From the NCBI RefSeq assembly GCF_030272615.1, contig NW_026729329.1, forward strand, positions 1 to 64,000: a DNA stretch of 64,000 nucleotides. The letters are read 5' to 3'. The position numbers were made by a program, and so were the translations under genes. This document shows positions 44,708 through 56,810 of the stretch, piece after piece; positions within the stretch are counted from its first letter, which is position 1, and each line of letters begins with the position of its first letter. This DNA is from Cryptomeria japonica. Taxonomy: Eukaryota; Streptophyta; Pinopsida; Cupressales; Cupressaceae. A model generated the notes under the pieces. The model was given only the letters and a program-made list of their open reading frames with translations, was not told where the DNA came from and did no database searches.

Positions 44708-45262
44708 TCATAACCAATTCTCATCAATATGAGCAATCAAACATGTCTTATTACTAGAGTTCAAGTGAAAGATATTACTTCCAGTCTGAGTACCGGTTGT
44801 AATCTCCAAACCAGTTTTGTTAATAATTTTGCATTTTCTATCATTAAACTGAAGTTGGAAACCCTTGTGCACCAATTGACCAACACTTAAAATCTTATGC
44901 TTTAAATCTTCTACATAATAGACATTATCAGTATTATGCTTGCCATCCAAAGAAATAATACCTCTACCTTTGATCATACATGCTTTGTCATCTCCAAATC
45001 TGACTTGACCACCATTGTATTCTTGCAAGGACATAAATTTTCTTCTATCTCCAGCCATATGATGTGAGCATCCACTATCAATTACAAATTCATCCTTATC
45101 TTCAACTTTTGTTGCCAGGGCCTTTTCTTCGTTCATGATAGTTGGTTTCAGTTCATCTTCTTTTAAAGCATAGAACACCCATTCCTTTCCATTGTCAGAT
45201 CCACTATCAGAGTCTTCTATCGGTTCATCCTTAGAGTCATTACTTACTCCTTTCTCATCCAC
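44708..45262 (-). pseudogene. copia-2 aspartic protease region
   Basis: 184 open codons with an acidic N-terminal linker, then FVIDSGCSHHMAGD (catalytic Asp codon 45077-45079), the retropepsin site. Further conserved blocks follow (FGDDKACMIKGRGI, VEDLKHKILSVGQLV). The piece is separated from integrase by a stop near 44706 and from the zinc knuckle by a frameshift at 45262. The active-site motif is intact. Confidence 0.9.
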
Positions 45263-45507
45263 TATGTACCATTGTTTACTTTTCTTGAATCTGTATCTAT
45301 TTTGATTAGGCTTAAATGATTTCTTAACTCTATCTCTTCAAATCTTGCATTTCCTTTAGGACATCTAGATGCAAAATGACCAATCTTATTACATGCGAAA
45401 CATTTAAAAGGTGTTTTTCCTTCATACTTACTTCCTGTCGGTCTTTTAGGTACAATTCTAGCAAATAGGGCTTCAAGTTTCTCAAATTCTTCATCTTCTT
45501 TCCTCAT
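45262..45507 (-). pseudogene. gag: copia-2 nucleocapsid zinc knuckle
   Basis: 81 open codons with CFACNKIGHFASRC at 45361-45402, a complete Cys-x2-Cys-x4-His-x4-Cys RNA-binding knuckle. This is the end of Gag, preceding the protease. Confidence 0.88.
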
Positions 45508-46260
45508 ATCTTTAAATTATTTTGTATATAAGGATTTCCAATCACACCGGTAGATGATGATGCATGAAAAGCGGGTTTAAACTTTACAACTCCAGAAGAT
45601 CCAAATTCTTCAAGCTCAAAAGCAGATAATTTCTCAATCAAAATGTCTATGTTAACTAAAGTGTTTTCCATTGTTCTCAGTTCATTAATTGTAGTTGCCT
45701 TCATCTTGTAAGTCGGTGGAAGGGATCTCAAGACCTTGGAAAATATTTCATATTCACCCAGAGGTCCTCCATAACATTGAATTCCCATAACAATCTCATT
45801 TACTCTTTCCATAAATATAGTAATTCTTACATTATCTTCCATCTTCAAGTTTTCATACCTTACCCGGTAACCATCAAGTTTAGCAATTTTGACAATAGGA
45901 TCACCTTCATTCAGAGTTTTCAATTTATCCCACATAACCTTTGTTGATTATTTATTAGTCAATCCCATGATTTGCTAATCAGTAAGTGCACTAAAGAGGG
46001 TTTCTCTAGCTCTGCAATCATTTTCAATATTCTTGTCTAGGTCTGCAGGAGCAGGATTGCTAGATGTCAGATCATAAGGTGTATATCCTTTCTAAGTGAT
46101 CTCCCAAATATCCTTCCCAAGACATCTAAGATGAGTCTCCATTCGGATTTTCCATATCCCATAATTTGTTCCATCAAGCTTAGGGATTTCTCTTCTAAAA
46201 AATAGTTGCCGATGGATTTGAAGTATTAGATGTCATGCGATCCACCTCAAGTGGTTAAGC
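45504..46260 (-). pseudogene. gag: copia-2 Gag capsid region
   Basis: The piece 45935-45504 is open and reads LDGYRVRYENLKMEDNVRIT, then MERVNEIVMGIQCY and LPPTYKMKATTINELRT, which matches copia-1 Gag block for block. The N-terminal part (about 45940-46260) is broken by stops and a frameshift but begins near 46240 in the same relative position as copia-1. Confidence 0.85.
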
Positions 46261-46280
46261 TTTTGCAAAATAGGACCCAA

Positions 46281-46292
46281 GCTCTGATACCA
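46281..46292 (-). other. copia-2 primer-binding site
   Basis: Minus strand TGGTATCAGAGC (initiator Met tRNA type), 2 bp inside the LTR edge at 46295. Confidence 0.92.
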
Positions 46293-46294
46293 AT

Positions 46295-47546
46295 TGTTAT
46301 GATAACTAGTGAACAACTGAGAGCGGGGTAGGTAAATCAGTTGTTAACATATTATATCAATCATACCACTTAATAACCTTTAACCAGAGCACATAAAGGT
46401 TGAATACCAGAATAGGAGAAATAGATACCGGTAAGCAATAAAAGTTAAGAATGAAACAGAGAATTAACACAATACAACCATACCACATAACACCATGATT
46501 TGTACGTGGAAAACTCGAAAAGGGTAAAACCATGGTGGGAAACCTACCCACAATCAAACAATACTTCTACAAAAAGTATGTGATACAATAAGGGGTCTGC
46601 ACATGCAGGAAGGCACACTGCCTAGAGCGTACTTCTCATTACAAAAGAGTCTCACTAACTATAGAGAGGTTATAACCACCTCAAGATAATTGGAGAATAA
46701 TCTAAAATAATGAACTGCCAGAGATAACATCTACCATGCCTGGTTACAGTCTCGGTTAAGCTCAATATCAGAGGCCTTTGACCTCTTCCTTAAACCCAAT
46801 TCGATCACCTATGATCGACCAAATCTCCTTCACATATGATATTGCATTTCATGACCATGACATTTATTTTATTCCTGTTCCATACCCTTTTATGATCTAC
46901 AATCAGATCTTACATCATTTTATACAAACCCTAAGGCCTAAACCAATTAGGTCAGCCACCTAAAGATATTACAATATATTACAATGATATGCCATGTCGG
47001 CTTAAGACCAAAACAACAATAACCAATCAATAAATCATCTCGGTAATGTGTAGAGAACATGTTAACATGATATTGATCCATAACCTGGATAGGCACCGAA
47101 CCTAATCTGGGTGCACCATGCCAAAGAAATATATTCAAACAATTGAGGCACGATCAGGAATCACCTTCTGCATCTTGAATTCCATCTAGAAGCCACACCA
47201 ATGCCACTTAACATTCTGTCAAAGATTCTCAGTGAAAGCTTTGTCAGTTAAACCTTAAACCCATACTGATAATGGTTTACAAGAGTGTATGATAGCATCC
47301 GATAACCAAGTCAATACCAACTGATAAAAACATGCTCCAGAAGCATGTAACACATAAAACCAAACATACTCCATTGATCCAAACATGTCAAAAGTGTCCA
47401 ACAAATAATCCCTTCTGTCGGTAACACTAGATCTTCTACCGGTAACCAAAACTTGTCTGCTGGTAACCAAAACCATAACAGCTAGTTTTGACATCAATGA
47501 TAAAACATCAATGCAACACATAATCAATTCATCCATATTGCCAGTA
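46295..47546 (-). mobile_element. copia-2 5' LTR
   Basis: Homologous to 40418-41642 across its length. Starts TGTTATGATAAC and ends attgccagta, where the 3' LTR has attgccaaca. About 1252 bp; small insertions relative to the partner. Confidence 0.9.
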
Positions 47547-47605
47547 GAATCAACCTTGTTTATTCCCTCTTGTAGTTTAAAACCCATTTGAGGAACCAAC
47601 AAAAA

Positions 47606-47623
47606 TGGCGACTCTGTTGGGGA
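47606..47623 (+). other. gypsy B primer-binding site
   Basis: TGGCGACTCTGTTGGGGA, the Tat-type gypsy primer-binding signature. Similar but weaker copies follow at 47704 (TGGCAACTCCATTGGGGA), 47902 (TGGCGACTT) and 48124 (TGGCAACTCT). Confidence 0.75.
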
Positions 47624-48419
47624 TAGTTATCTAGAATCTTAGGTTAAAAAAGATTGAATCATCATATTGGTTGAGATTACCCCATCCAAGCCACCAAAAT
47701 AAATGGCAACTCCATTGGGGAAGAATTATTAAGTCATTTTATCTAATAGAGTCATGAGCTTGTTAATTCCATCTCCTTGTCAGTTGAGTCAATTCTCATA
47801 AATGTTGCATAAGAATCTATTGTAATTCATCTTTCAATGTAAGTTATGTCTACATTTGTCTACATTTCATGATTATTTCATAATACCTCACAAGTTGTGA
47901 GTGGCGACTTTGAGATCTCTCCACTAGTGTGCATTATTTGAAGAAGAACTCAAGAATTTATAGTAGAGATGAAGCATATTTGAGATCTTATGATGAAGTG
48001 TCCTGACAAGTTGAGGAAGGAATCAATGTGGTGGAGGAGGAGGTTTTGCAATGTTGGTTTTTGAACAAATCTAACCTATGAAGAAATTTTAGTTGTTTAA
48101 GATATTTGTCATCTGCAAAAAGGTGGCAACTCTACAAAAGAACCTAATGAAGATGTTAAGATAGCTTTAGATTTATCACTGTTGCAAGCCAGTAAACTGA
48201 TTTCCAGCCACTACAATACTTCCAAGTATTTTGATTTTCTTGATTCAAATGTATTTCCATGAAAGTCATTTGTAGAAAATGTTTCCCTATTAAGTAAGTT
48301 AGGCACTAAGAAAGGGAATAATAGTGATTAATGTACATACTCCTGAGATATAATTTTCAGATTTTGTATTGATTTGAATGAAGTATGTTTTGAGCTATGC
48401 ATTGTGATATTTTAAGATT
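47624..48419 (+). other. gypsy B leader
   Basis: Non-coding, about 800 bp, between primer-binding site and Gag. It contains three degenerate primer-binding-site-like motifs listed with the site at 47606. No open frame is supported. Confidence 0.6.
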
Positions 48420-49161
48420 GTGATAAAGGAAAGAAGTAGGGAAATGAGTGAGAAGATGTATTGTTTGCGTATACATCCCTATGAAATATCAAATGTAAAT
48501 GTGCAAAGTATGGAATGCTTGTCAAGTCACAGCAAAATGTTCTCTAGTGAAAGATATAGACCATTAAGTTTTAATGGTATTCAATGTTTCCCAAACCTTG
48601 TTCCTACTAAGGTTAGGGAACATTTACCAAAGTTCAATGGGAAAAGTTCAAAATCAGCATGTCAACATCTGCAAGAGTTTTCTGATTTGATGGGAGATTT
48701 TGAGATAGTTCATTTAGCTTTTTATTCAAACTTTGAAAAAAGATGCCAGAGATTGGTTCTCCTATTTGCAAGCATGTTCTATCTCTTCGTGAGATAAACT
48801 TAGTGCAGATTTTATGGAGCAATTTGGTGAAAGAGTTAATCCAAGTTCAGTTATAAAAAGATTCATGGGTATTCAAAAGGAAGAAGATGAGTTGGTCCCT
48901 ACTTTCAATCTCACATTTGCAAGAACATTGGATGATATTCCTAGAAGCTATAGGCCAAATGATGTAGTGTGTTTGATTGTTTACCTAGCTACATTTGATG
49001 AGGAAATGAGCTATTTGTTGAGATACAAAGATCCTAAAACCTTGCATCGGGCTTATAGGACAACAATGGACATGGAGAACAACCTAAAATTTGGAACCCC
49101 TAGGGGTTATCTATCTGCAAGACTTTTTTGTCCTAAGATACCAGATGTTGAAGAATGGTAG
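48420..49161 (+). pseudogene. gag: gypsy B Gag
   Basis: Two frames. The first (to about 48715) ends with KVREHLPKFNGKSSKSACQH and LQEFSDLMGDFEI, the start of a retrotransposon Gag fold. After a frameshift the second frame (from about 48740) has MEQFGERVNPSSVIKRFMGI, DELVPTFNLTF and YRPNDVVCLIVYLATFDEEM, the C-terminal half of the fold. A TAG ends it at 49159-49161. It would be the capsid protein. Start placement is uncertain because the region upstream of 48560 is not conserved in my reading. Confidence 0.75.
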
Positions 49162-50028
49162 GAGTCAAGAAGTGAAGATCAATGTCAAAGCATCTACATC
49201 CCTGCTGGTCACACTAAATATGTTATGACTTATGATTCAAACAAAAATGTGAGTGAAGAGAACTTGTCCCAGACAGTGGTTATTCCTCATGTTAGTGAAG
49301 AGAAGGTTAGTGAGAAATTATGTGACACAATTGATACAAAGATGGAGATAATTTTAGTTTCTACACCATATGATAGAATTATTAGTTGTTCTAGAAAGGA
49401 TGTCATACAAAATGTTCATCTGCAATTTTATGGTTCAGATGAATCTAATAGCTTGTATGAAGAAGATTTAGAAAGTTATACATCTGATGAGGATAATTCT
49501 AGTGAGAAATATTTGAATAACATAGATTCATTCTCACATGAATCAGTTATGTGTGATGCTGAGAACTTGAATAATGAGATGTCACCAGTTTTGGTTGATG
49601 ATGCTATTGAGCTAGAAAGTTACTTGGTATGTTCCAATGATGAAAGCATGCTTCAGCCTTTGCCTATGCAACATGAATTTATCCAAAATAATGTATATGA
49701 AGAGTTAGTTAAGGTATGCATGCCTGAAATATATATTGCAAGTAGGTGTGCACCAACTGTCCCATTACAAACAACTTTTCATGCAATGGATCAGATTATT
49801 TCTCATTTTTCCTCTCATCAAAATTTTCTTGAACCGGCATGTGTGATCGAGAAAGGTGAAGTTCAAAAGGGTCAGAATAGTCATGATAATTTTACTGAAG
49901 TTTATGAGGATCATGATATTGAGTATCCATTTTGTGAGAATTGTAATGCTCAAAGTTGTTCTAGTTCATATTGTGATTCTTTTGTCCTTGATGAAAATGA
50001 ATGTGATATTGACATTGACAGTATTTTT
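49162..50028 (+). pseudogene. gypsy B acidic post-Gag region
   Basis: Same frame as the second half of Gag, open for 268 codons from 49225 until it enters the inserted element. Very rich in Asp, Glu, Ser and Asn, with repeated short acidic runs (YEEDLESYTSDEDNSSEK). A Cys cluster (FCENCNAQSCSSSYC) lies near the end. The continuation is at 57772-58320. No catalytic motif was seen. It occupies the place where protease and the spacer to pol would lie, so it may be a lineage-specific spacer protein. Confidence 0.55.
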
Positions 50029-50352
50029 TGAAGAAGTTGAGATATACAACTTCAAAGATCCCAAGAACACCTACAAGCAAAATACCTGTCACAAGAGAAG
50101 AATGGAGGCAAAAAAGCAATAATGGCTCTGAAAAAAAAGATTATCATTCAGAGAGGGAATGAAAAAGAAAAGAAAATACAATCCTTATAAAAGGATATTA
50201 TGAAACCCTAAAGGGATAATGTGTATTTAATAATTAGAAAAAATATTAAATACCTACCATATTATTAAATGCCTAAGTTTAACTTAAGCGTAGAGGATAA
50301 TAGACTAATAATTAAATAAATAATTATTAGGTAATGCATGATACCTCTAACA
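50029..50352 (-). mobile_element. 3' LTR of the non-coding element
   Basis: Aligns with 57439-57766 throughout. Contains a palindromic atccttataaaaggat with TATA character. It directly follows the gypsy B acidic frame. Confidence 0.88.
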
Positions 50353-50361
50353 CCCCCCCTT
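50353..50361 (-). other. Polypurine tract
   Basis: Plus strand ccccccctt, minus strand AAGGGGGGG, immediately next to the LTR end CTAACA. It primes plus-strand DNA synthesis and fixes the element orientation. Confidence 0.8.
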
Positions 50362-51400
50362 ATGATGAACTTAGGGGGTAGCTAAAAAAATAAATGCATG
50401 AAGCAAAATGCAACTACATGATGAAGGCAAAGATATAGGAAAAAGCATGCAAAGATGTATGCAAGATGAGTCCTGGCCTAAAGCCTAATGAGTTACCCAT
50501 GAACAAACATGGAAGTTTCTCAAAAATAGAGAAAAGGAGAAAACCCTAAATGGGAACAAAACTCCTCTCCAAAAGAGAGAAAAGACAAGCATGAAGAAAC
50601 ATGAAGCATGAAGAAGCTGCAAACATTGTTGTAGAATGACTCCTATGTTGTTGAAAAAAGAACCTCCAGAAATAGGAATGCTAGATTGTCAATATGGTAA
50701 GTATTCCATCTCACTGACAATGCATGGGTAAATGGTCACGATGCATCTCATAGTACATAGCAATAAACACATAAGTGATCCATCTCATAGACAACACATG
50801 GGTAAATGGCCTTGCATCTCCTAGTACATAGGAACAAGTGTTGAATACAAACAACACTCCAACATGAAACCAAGGAAGCTTTAGCAATAACAATATAAGT
50901 CCCCTCATAATTCTAACAAGGGAGAGTAAGACAAGTACACTCAATCTGAATGCTATTTAGCATGAAGCTAAAAAAAATAGAGATATGTGCCAAAAAGATG
51001 GAGCTCTGATCATAGGAGGACAAAATAGGGCTAGGAAGTCACTGATTACTTTGGAAAGAAGAGGTATGGTATGGAAATCTATCTTAAAAAATGGACCTAA
51101 TATTTGGATAGAGCACTGAATCACCTTTCCGAAGATATCTTGTTTGCAAAGAACAGAGTTTGGATGCACAAGATATGCCCATGGGAGTGCAAACTGCAAC
51201 TTCTAACTTCAACTGGCAAAAAATATTGCAAAATGAAAAAACAAGAAAAAAATACCTCCATCTCTAGCTTAGGCTCGGAAAGATCTTTCCAATGGCATAT
51301 GGTTTGCCCAATTTTGACTCTGTATGACCAACTTATGGCTAAAACAAAAAAAACACCTCTTTTAGGGCACAAAGAAGGTCAAAGAAGGGCCATGCAAGAA

Positions 51401-51721
51401 TGAAATTATATTAATTCATTGTGTCTCATTTACAATCTATTGACTGCATGATTTATACAAAGTTAACCATGGCATGATCATAGAATTTACGGTGGAAACA
51501 AAGGCACAACAACTACATTAAAGAAATCTTGCAGTGAAAACAACGATAAGAACTTGTTGTTCACCTTGGTTAGGCTTACATACGAGCATGGAAACATAAG
51601 ATCAGCATAAGTCTACTTGAGAATCCAATCATCAATTTATCACCATAAACTAAGAAGAAGACTGGAGTCAGATTCGTGAATTATGGAGGTAATAGAAGTT
51701 GTTACGCTAACACCCCCCCTT
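51401..51721 (-). mobile_element. Second LTR plus polypurine tract nested or embedded
   Basis: TGAAATTATA at 51401 to CGCTAACA at 51712 (312 bp), then ccccccctta (51713-51722). It repeats the arrangement at 50029-50361: TGAA start, CTAACA end, C7 tract. Sequence beyond (gggaacaaaaccgcccctc, near 51775) also resembles that beyond the first tract. It is probably the 3' end of a related element; its 5' LTR was not found. Confidence 0.55.
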
Positions 51722-54359
51722 AAGCCTAACTAAGGAGAAAAGAGGAAATAGGAAAGAGGGAAAACTCATTGGGAACAAAACCGCCCCTCAAAATTACAAT
51801 AGATGCAACTATATGAAGTGTATAAGAACATCATTTGAGAGACAATAAAAGTGTGAACAACTTTCTAATGATGATTGTCATAGTGTTGAATGAAGAACCT
51901 CCTCAAAAGCCAAGATGATGATCAAGATCAAGAATCTGCATGAGTGCCCTTAATGACACTACTTGAACAATGATTAGATGGCAAACAAAGGCAAAACATT
52001 TGACTTTCAAAGATGCACATGGCACATGAATCTGTACAATTGACCCCAATGATACTATGCAAGAAGAAGTTGCTAGTCGATAATACAAGTGCCAATAGTG
52101 AACTGATCAAACTTGAAACAAAACCAAGAAGCATTAGCATTAACAATAGAAAATCTCCCTCATAATATGACAAAGGAGAAACAAGACAGGTCCATTGAAA
52201 TGATGTTTCACAAAGGAGAATATGAAGGGAAGGCACGTGCAAACAAGATCATGAACAAAGGAAGCAATGAGAATGCTCTAGAAACAAATGTTTACATCAA
52301 CTTCCATTCTTCAGAAATCTACTTGCAAATAATTTTTCCTTCTGTGAGGCCCTACACCGAGCCGTCATAGCATTGTAGTTATTTTTCATGTTGGACCTAT
52401 TATTGACACTTTATTTTGATGCATTATGGATATAGATTCCATATGATCCAGTGATTGGATGACATTGATTGGTGTATGTCATTTATTTTTGATTTGCAGT
52501 ACATTATTTATGATGTTAGAAATTATGGATGAATGCCTTATGAATGATTGAATTTCATGATGATTATGATGATGATGCCATTGAGTAAATTATTTTATGT
52601 GGATTTTATTGGATAATTGGTAATTTGATTGTTATGATTAAAATTGTATGCAAAGTGTCTGAATTGTATTCTTTTCATATATTAATATTACATGTGGTTA
52701 ATTGAGACTACTAATGTGGAAAGTGAGATGTGCAGGAAAACTAATCCATGTGACCATGGAAACTATTCGGAGAATCAAGCTATACCTATGTGCGTTTGTG
52801 AATCTAAGGGTTGTCTATTTGGAGAGACAACACCTCGTGTGTAATGTGTTTTATTTGTAAATGTGAATGCTTTAATGTGTGTTTAAATTGAATTTGTTAA
52901 ATTTGTTAATTCCAAAAAGGGAGATTGCCATGTGTATTTAAGTATTGTGTATTTTTATGGTGTCACTTGACACTTGTGTTGTGAAGTGAGTTGGTAGTGA
53001 CATTTCCCTTGGAGGGAATTTGTATAACCAATGAATTTTTCAAAATATCTTAGTGTGGTCCCAAGAGAGTCTTGGATAGAGAGCCATTAGAAAGGTCAAC
53101 TCAAGTTTGACCGGCAGGTAAACTTTAGGTCAGTTTTTAGAGGGTCAAACTAACTCCTAAGGTTAGGTTAGGGGTATTTTTAAAGTTCCATATGTTATAC
53201 CTATGGGTAAAGGTAAATTTTAACCATGTGTCCACTCACATGTGACTGTCAAGTCACCTCAAAAGTTGAGTTTTCCAAGATGGATGAAAATTCAACTTTT
53301 GAGGATTTCTCCTAGGTTAGACAACCTTCCAATTGAGTGATAGTTGCTCTTGCCCATTTTCTTTTACCTTTTTCAGTTGCCTTTTTTAGAGAGCCTGTAA
53401 GAGGTTGGGAAGACCAACCTATGAAATCTCACACCTTTTCCAAGAGGTTGGAAAGTGTGAGAAGAGTCTACCTAGGGAAGGGATTCAAACTTAGGATTTT
53501 GATCACCCACTCTCCATTTTTGGGGGACTTAGAATTTTTGTTGGAAGTTTTGGTTTTTGGAGTTGCATTTTTAAGCTTTAGAAAGAAAATAATAGTGGAT
53601 TGGGAAGCTCTCCTTCAACCTTTCTTCTTGCATATTGCATTTTATTGTCATTGCAAAGAAAGATTGTATGTGCATTTTGTTTATTATTTATGTAGATTGG
53701 GAAGTTCATTTTTTGAGTTCTTCCTTGTGTTCTTTTATGTGTTGTATGGTTTATGTATTTGGGTGTGTTCAAGGCCATACTCACCCTTGGAAGGGTAGAG
53801 TAGCCTTGGGGGTGAAGGGTTGCTTGACAGCCTAAGAGTGTAGAGACTCTCTTCTTAGAACAGAGAGATACACAAGGGTTATGGGACCCTTGTTGCATTG
53901 TCTTTTTTATTTTTATGCAAAGGGTGTCATAAGGGGAGATATGGGCTTGTATGCCATGGGGGACATAAGGGTATTTTGGGACAAGTATGTGACTTGTGAT
54001 GGTCTTACTTTGGTAGCCTTGTAAAGGCATTGGTTTCTCCTTCTTGCAGATCTCCTCTAGGTACTTGGTCCACCATCACCCCACAAAAAAAAAAATAGTC
54101 ACTTGGTGACATTGTTTATCCTTGGGTTGGGAGTTCAAGTGTTGTTGAGTTTCTTATTATTTTGTGTTTGAGATGTTTGTAACCTGTTTAGCCTTGGTTC
54201 ACCTAGCTCGGGGGTGGCTTCATGTAAGCCTAGGTTGGGAGGTGAACCTCCACGGTCACAACCTACAAACTTTATTTGCAGGTTTTATTTGGGAATAAAG
54301 GATGGAGTAAAGTCAAGCATGTGCAAGTTAAAATCTAAACCTGCATATGAAAATAGATA
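51722..54359. other. Element interior without recognisable coding
   Basis: Open frames up to 153 codons occur on both strands (53337-53798 plus, 53578-54030 minus) and overlap one another. None shows a retroelement or host domain. A short perfect hairpin (ggaggt-ga-acctcc, near 54240) and an A11 run near 54085 are the only local structures seen. Confidence 0.55.
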
Positions 54360-54659
54360 TCATGTACTGGTCCATAACCTAGACTTATCTATCAGTAAAG
54401 GCAAATTCGCCAACCCGATTGGACCAATAAGAAAAACACAAAGTCCAAACATCCAATCCATGTCTTCGACATAACCAAATGATCTTGAGATGATAACAAG
54501 TTATCATCACTGTCGGTGAAGCATATACTGGTGACTATGCATAAGTCACTAACCAATATAACCATAGTGGCAAAACAATGTAGACCTCCAAAAGGATAAG
54601 TATTGACATCAATGACAAAACCAATGCAACACATGATGAAGTCATCCATAATACCAACA
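54360..54659 (-). mobile_element. Copia LTR fragment
   Basis: The start (tactggtccataacctaga) and the end (gacatcaatgacaaaacc...catccataataccaaca) match the corresponding parts of the copia-2 LTRs. The middle is rearranged. The outer end CCAACA is preserved at 54654-54659. There is no primer-binding site or coding region beside it. Confidence 0.65.
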
Positions 54660-54850
54660 AGCAGTTCGCGCCCATTGTGCGGACCGCGACCCACACAACG
54701 GGTCGCGCCCACTATGCGGGTTGCGACCCACATAGCGGCTGAGGCCACTGTGTGGGCCACGACCCACGCAGAGGGCGACCCACTATGTGGCGCCGCGACA
54801 CCACCAGCACAACCACCACAAAACCCCGCCACCTCCGCCATTCCATTGCC
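54660..54850. other. GC-rich patch with repeated gcgaccca motif
   Basis: A sharp GC-rich block in AT-rich surroundings. The motif gcgaccca or acgaccca recurs about four times between 54687 and 54785, roughly 30-50 bp apart. A perfect hairpin (cgcgaccc, 7 nt loop, gggtcgcg) lies at 54685-54707. It starts exactly after the copia LTR fragment. Overlapping open frames on both strands are explained by composition. Confidence 0.6.
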
Positions 54851-55165
54851 TTGCCTCCATCGTGCCCTTCGGCCGAGATTTCACACCCTGCAAACACACA
54901 CACACTAAAAAAAAAGATAGTAAGAAATGAAACCCTAACCCAATTTTGGGTTACGGTTAGTAAATAACAAAGGAAGCATAAGATAAGATATAAAGTTATG
55001 AAAGAAAAATAAACCCTAATTAGGGTTAATATAAAAAAAAAAAGAGAGAAATAAAATAATAAAGGGGGGGGAAACCTTTTTAAATTTTGAAATGGGAAAA
55101 CCCCATTTGAAATTAAGTTATTTGTTTAGGATAGTTATTTTTATAATTGGTTTTGGGGGATTAGC

Positions 55166-55183
55166 TATATATATATATATATA
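55166..55183. repeat. (TA)9 microsatellite
   Basis: tatatatatatatatata within an AT-rich leader copy. Confidence 0.9.
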
Positions 55184-56764
55184 GGCAATTATATATAAGT
55201 TTAGGTTTAATTTATTTTTATAAAATTTAATAATCGATATTATTAAAAGTAAAATGATTACTTTTAGGCTAAAGGGATAATTTATTGTTGAATATTAAAT
55301 ATTTGATATTTAATAATTAAGGGGATTTATTTCAATATTAATGTGAAGTTATTTGTTAGGAAATTGTTATATTTGGTTTAGTTAACTTTAATAGACGAAT
55401 TTAAAAACATTATTCACATTGGCTCAATTAGTTATTTGTGATTTCAATAGAATATTTATTAACATTTATTTTATTAGTATCGAAAGTAAGTAATACTATT
55501 AGGGATGATTACTCTCTCTTGATTAAAAATTGAAGAATTATTTGGGTAAATTAATTAATTAAGTTGTGAAGACTTCTAGGGTAAAATATTTCAGTGTTAA
55601 AAATGTAAACGCTAAAATTGTTGATTTAATTAAATTAACTTTAGGAACCCATTCTTTTAACGCATGAGTTAACCTTTAGTGTAAACAAATTTAGCTAACC
55701 CATCTTTTGATCGTAGAACATCTAGTATTTTAGTGTTGTTTTAAAAAAAATTGTTGTTGCATTTTTTCCCAAAAGCCTGGGCATGACACCTTCCTCCTAG
55801 CTCTCGGGGCTCTAATACCACGAAGAAGTTGAGAAATATTTGGGTAAATTAATTAAGTTGTGAAGACTTCTAGGGTAAAATATTTTAGTGTTAAAAATGT
55901 AAATGCTAAAATTGTTGAGTTAATTAAATTAACTTTAGGAACCCATTCTTTTAATGCATGAGTTAACCTTTAGTGTAAATAAATTTAGTTAACCCATCTT
56001 TTGATCGTAGAACATCTAGTATTTTAGTGTTGTTTTAAAAAAAATGTTGTTGCGTTTTTGCCCAAAAGTTTGGGCATGACACCTTCCTCCTAGCTCTCAG
56101 GGCTCTAATACCATGAAGAAGTTGAGAAATATTTGGGTAAATTAATTAATTAATTAATTAAGTTGTGAAGACTTCTAGGGTAAAATATTTCAGTGTTAAA
56201 AATGTAAACGCTAAAATTGTTGAGTTAATTAAATTAACTTTAGGAACCCATTCTTTTAACGCATGAGTTAACCTTTAGTGTAAATAAATTTAGTTAACCC
56301 ATCTTTTGATCATAGAACATCTAGTATTTTAGTGTTGTTTAAAAAAAATTGTTGTTGCGTTTTTGTCCAAAAGTTTGGGCATGACACCTTCCTCCTAGCT
56401 CTCAGGGCTCTGATACCATGAAGAAGTTGAGAAATATTTGGGTAAATTAATTAATTAAGTTGTGAAGACTTCTAGGGTAAAATATTTCAGTGTTAAAAAT
56501 GTACGCTAAAATTGTTGAGTTAATTAAATTAACTTTAGGAACCCATTTTTTTAATGCATGAGTTAACCTTTAGTGTAAACAAATTTAGTTAACCCATCTT
56601 TTGATCGTAGAACATCTAGTATTTTAGTGTTGTTTTCAAAAAAATTGTTGTTGTATTTTTGCCCAAAAGTTTGGGCATGACACCTTATTGTTAATTTTCT
56701 TGAAACATTTAATTATGGGTTTCCATTGGTTGAACTATATATATATATATATGTATGTATGCTA

Positions 56765-56770
<6 letters not shown>

Positions 56771-56808
<38 letters not shown>
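56771..56808. repeat. (GT)19 microsatellite
   Basis: Perfect gt dinucleotide run following an (AT)n run at about 56735-56755. It lies at the junction between unit 4 and the second leader copy. Confidence 0.95.

Positions 56809-56810
<2 letters not shown>

Larger units (their letters stand above)
40418..47546 (-). mobile_element. Ty1/copia retrotransposon copia-2, complete but degenerate
   Basis: A 7.13 kb element with both LTRs (40418-41642 and 46295-47546), a primer-binding site, a polypurine tract and all copia domains in order on the minus strand. The target-site duplication is gaatt (40413-40417) versus gaatc (47547-47551). Its terminal CA at the right end is mutated to TA. Pol is broken by stops and frameshifts. 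It is inserted in non-coding DNA that looks like the gypsy B LTR. Confidence 0.93.
47552..50028 (+). mobile_element. Ty3/gypsy element gypsy B, 5' part
   Basis: Plus-strand element: the end of its LTR (to about 47600), a primer-binding site at 47606, a ~0.8 kb leader, Gag (48420-49160) and a following acidic reading frame (49225-50031). It is interrupted at 50029 by a 7.7 kb element and resumes at 57772. Joining the two sides conceptually keeps the protein frame (IDSIF before, FNEIF after). Reverse transcriptase is absent; only the integrase C-terminus follows. Confidence 0.78.

Noticed and set aside
53337-54030. Long open frames on both strands (153 and 150 codons)
   Set aside because: They overlap one another, have no recognisable domain, and lie in a non-coding LTR element.
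54392-54908. Ala/Gly/Val-rich frames across the GC-rich patch
   Set aside because: Open frames on both strands follow from the repeated GC-rich motif; no protein family resemblance.
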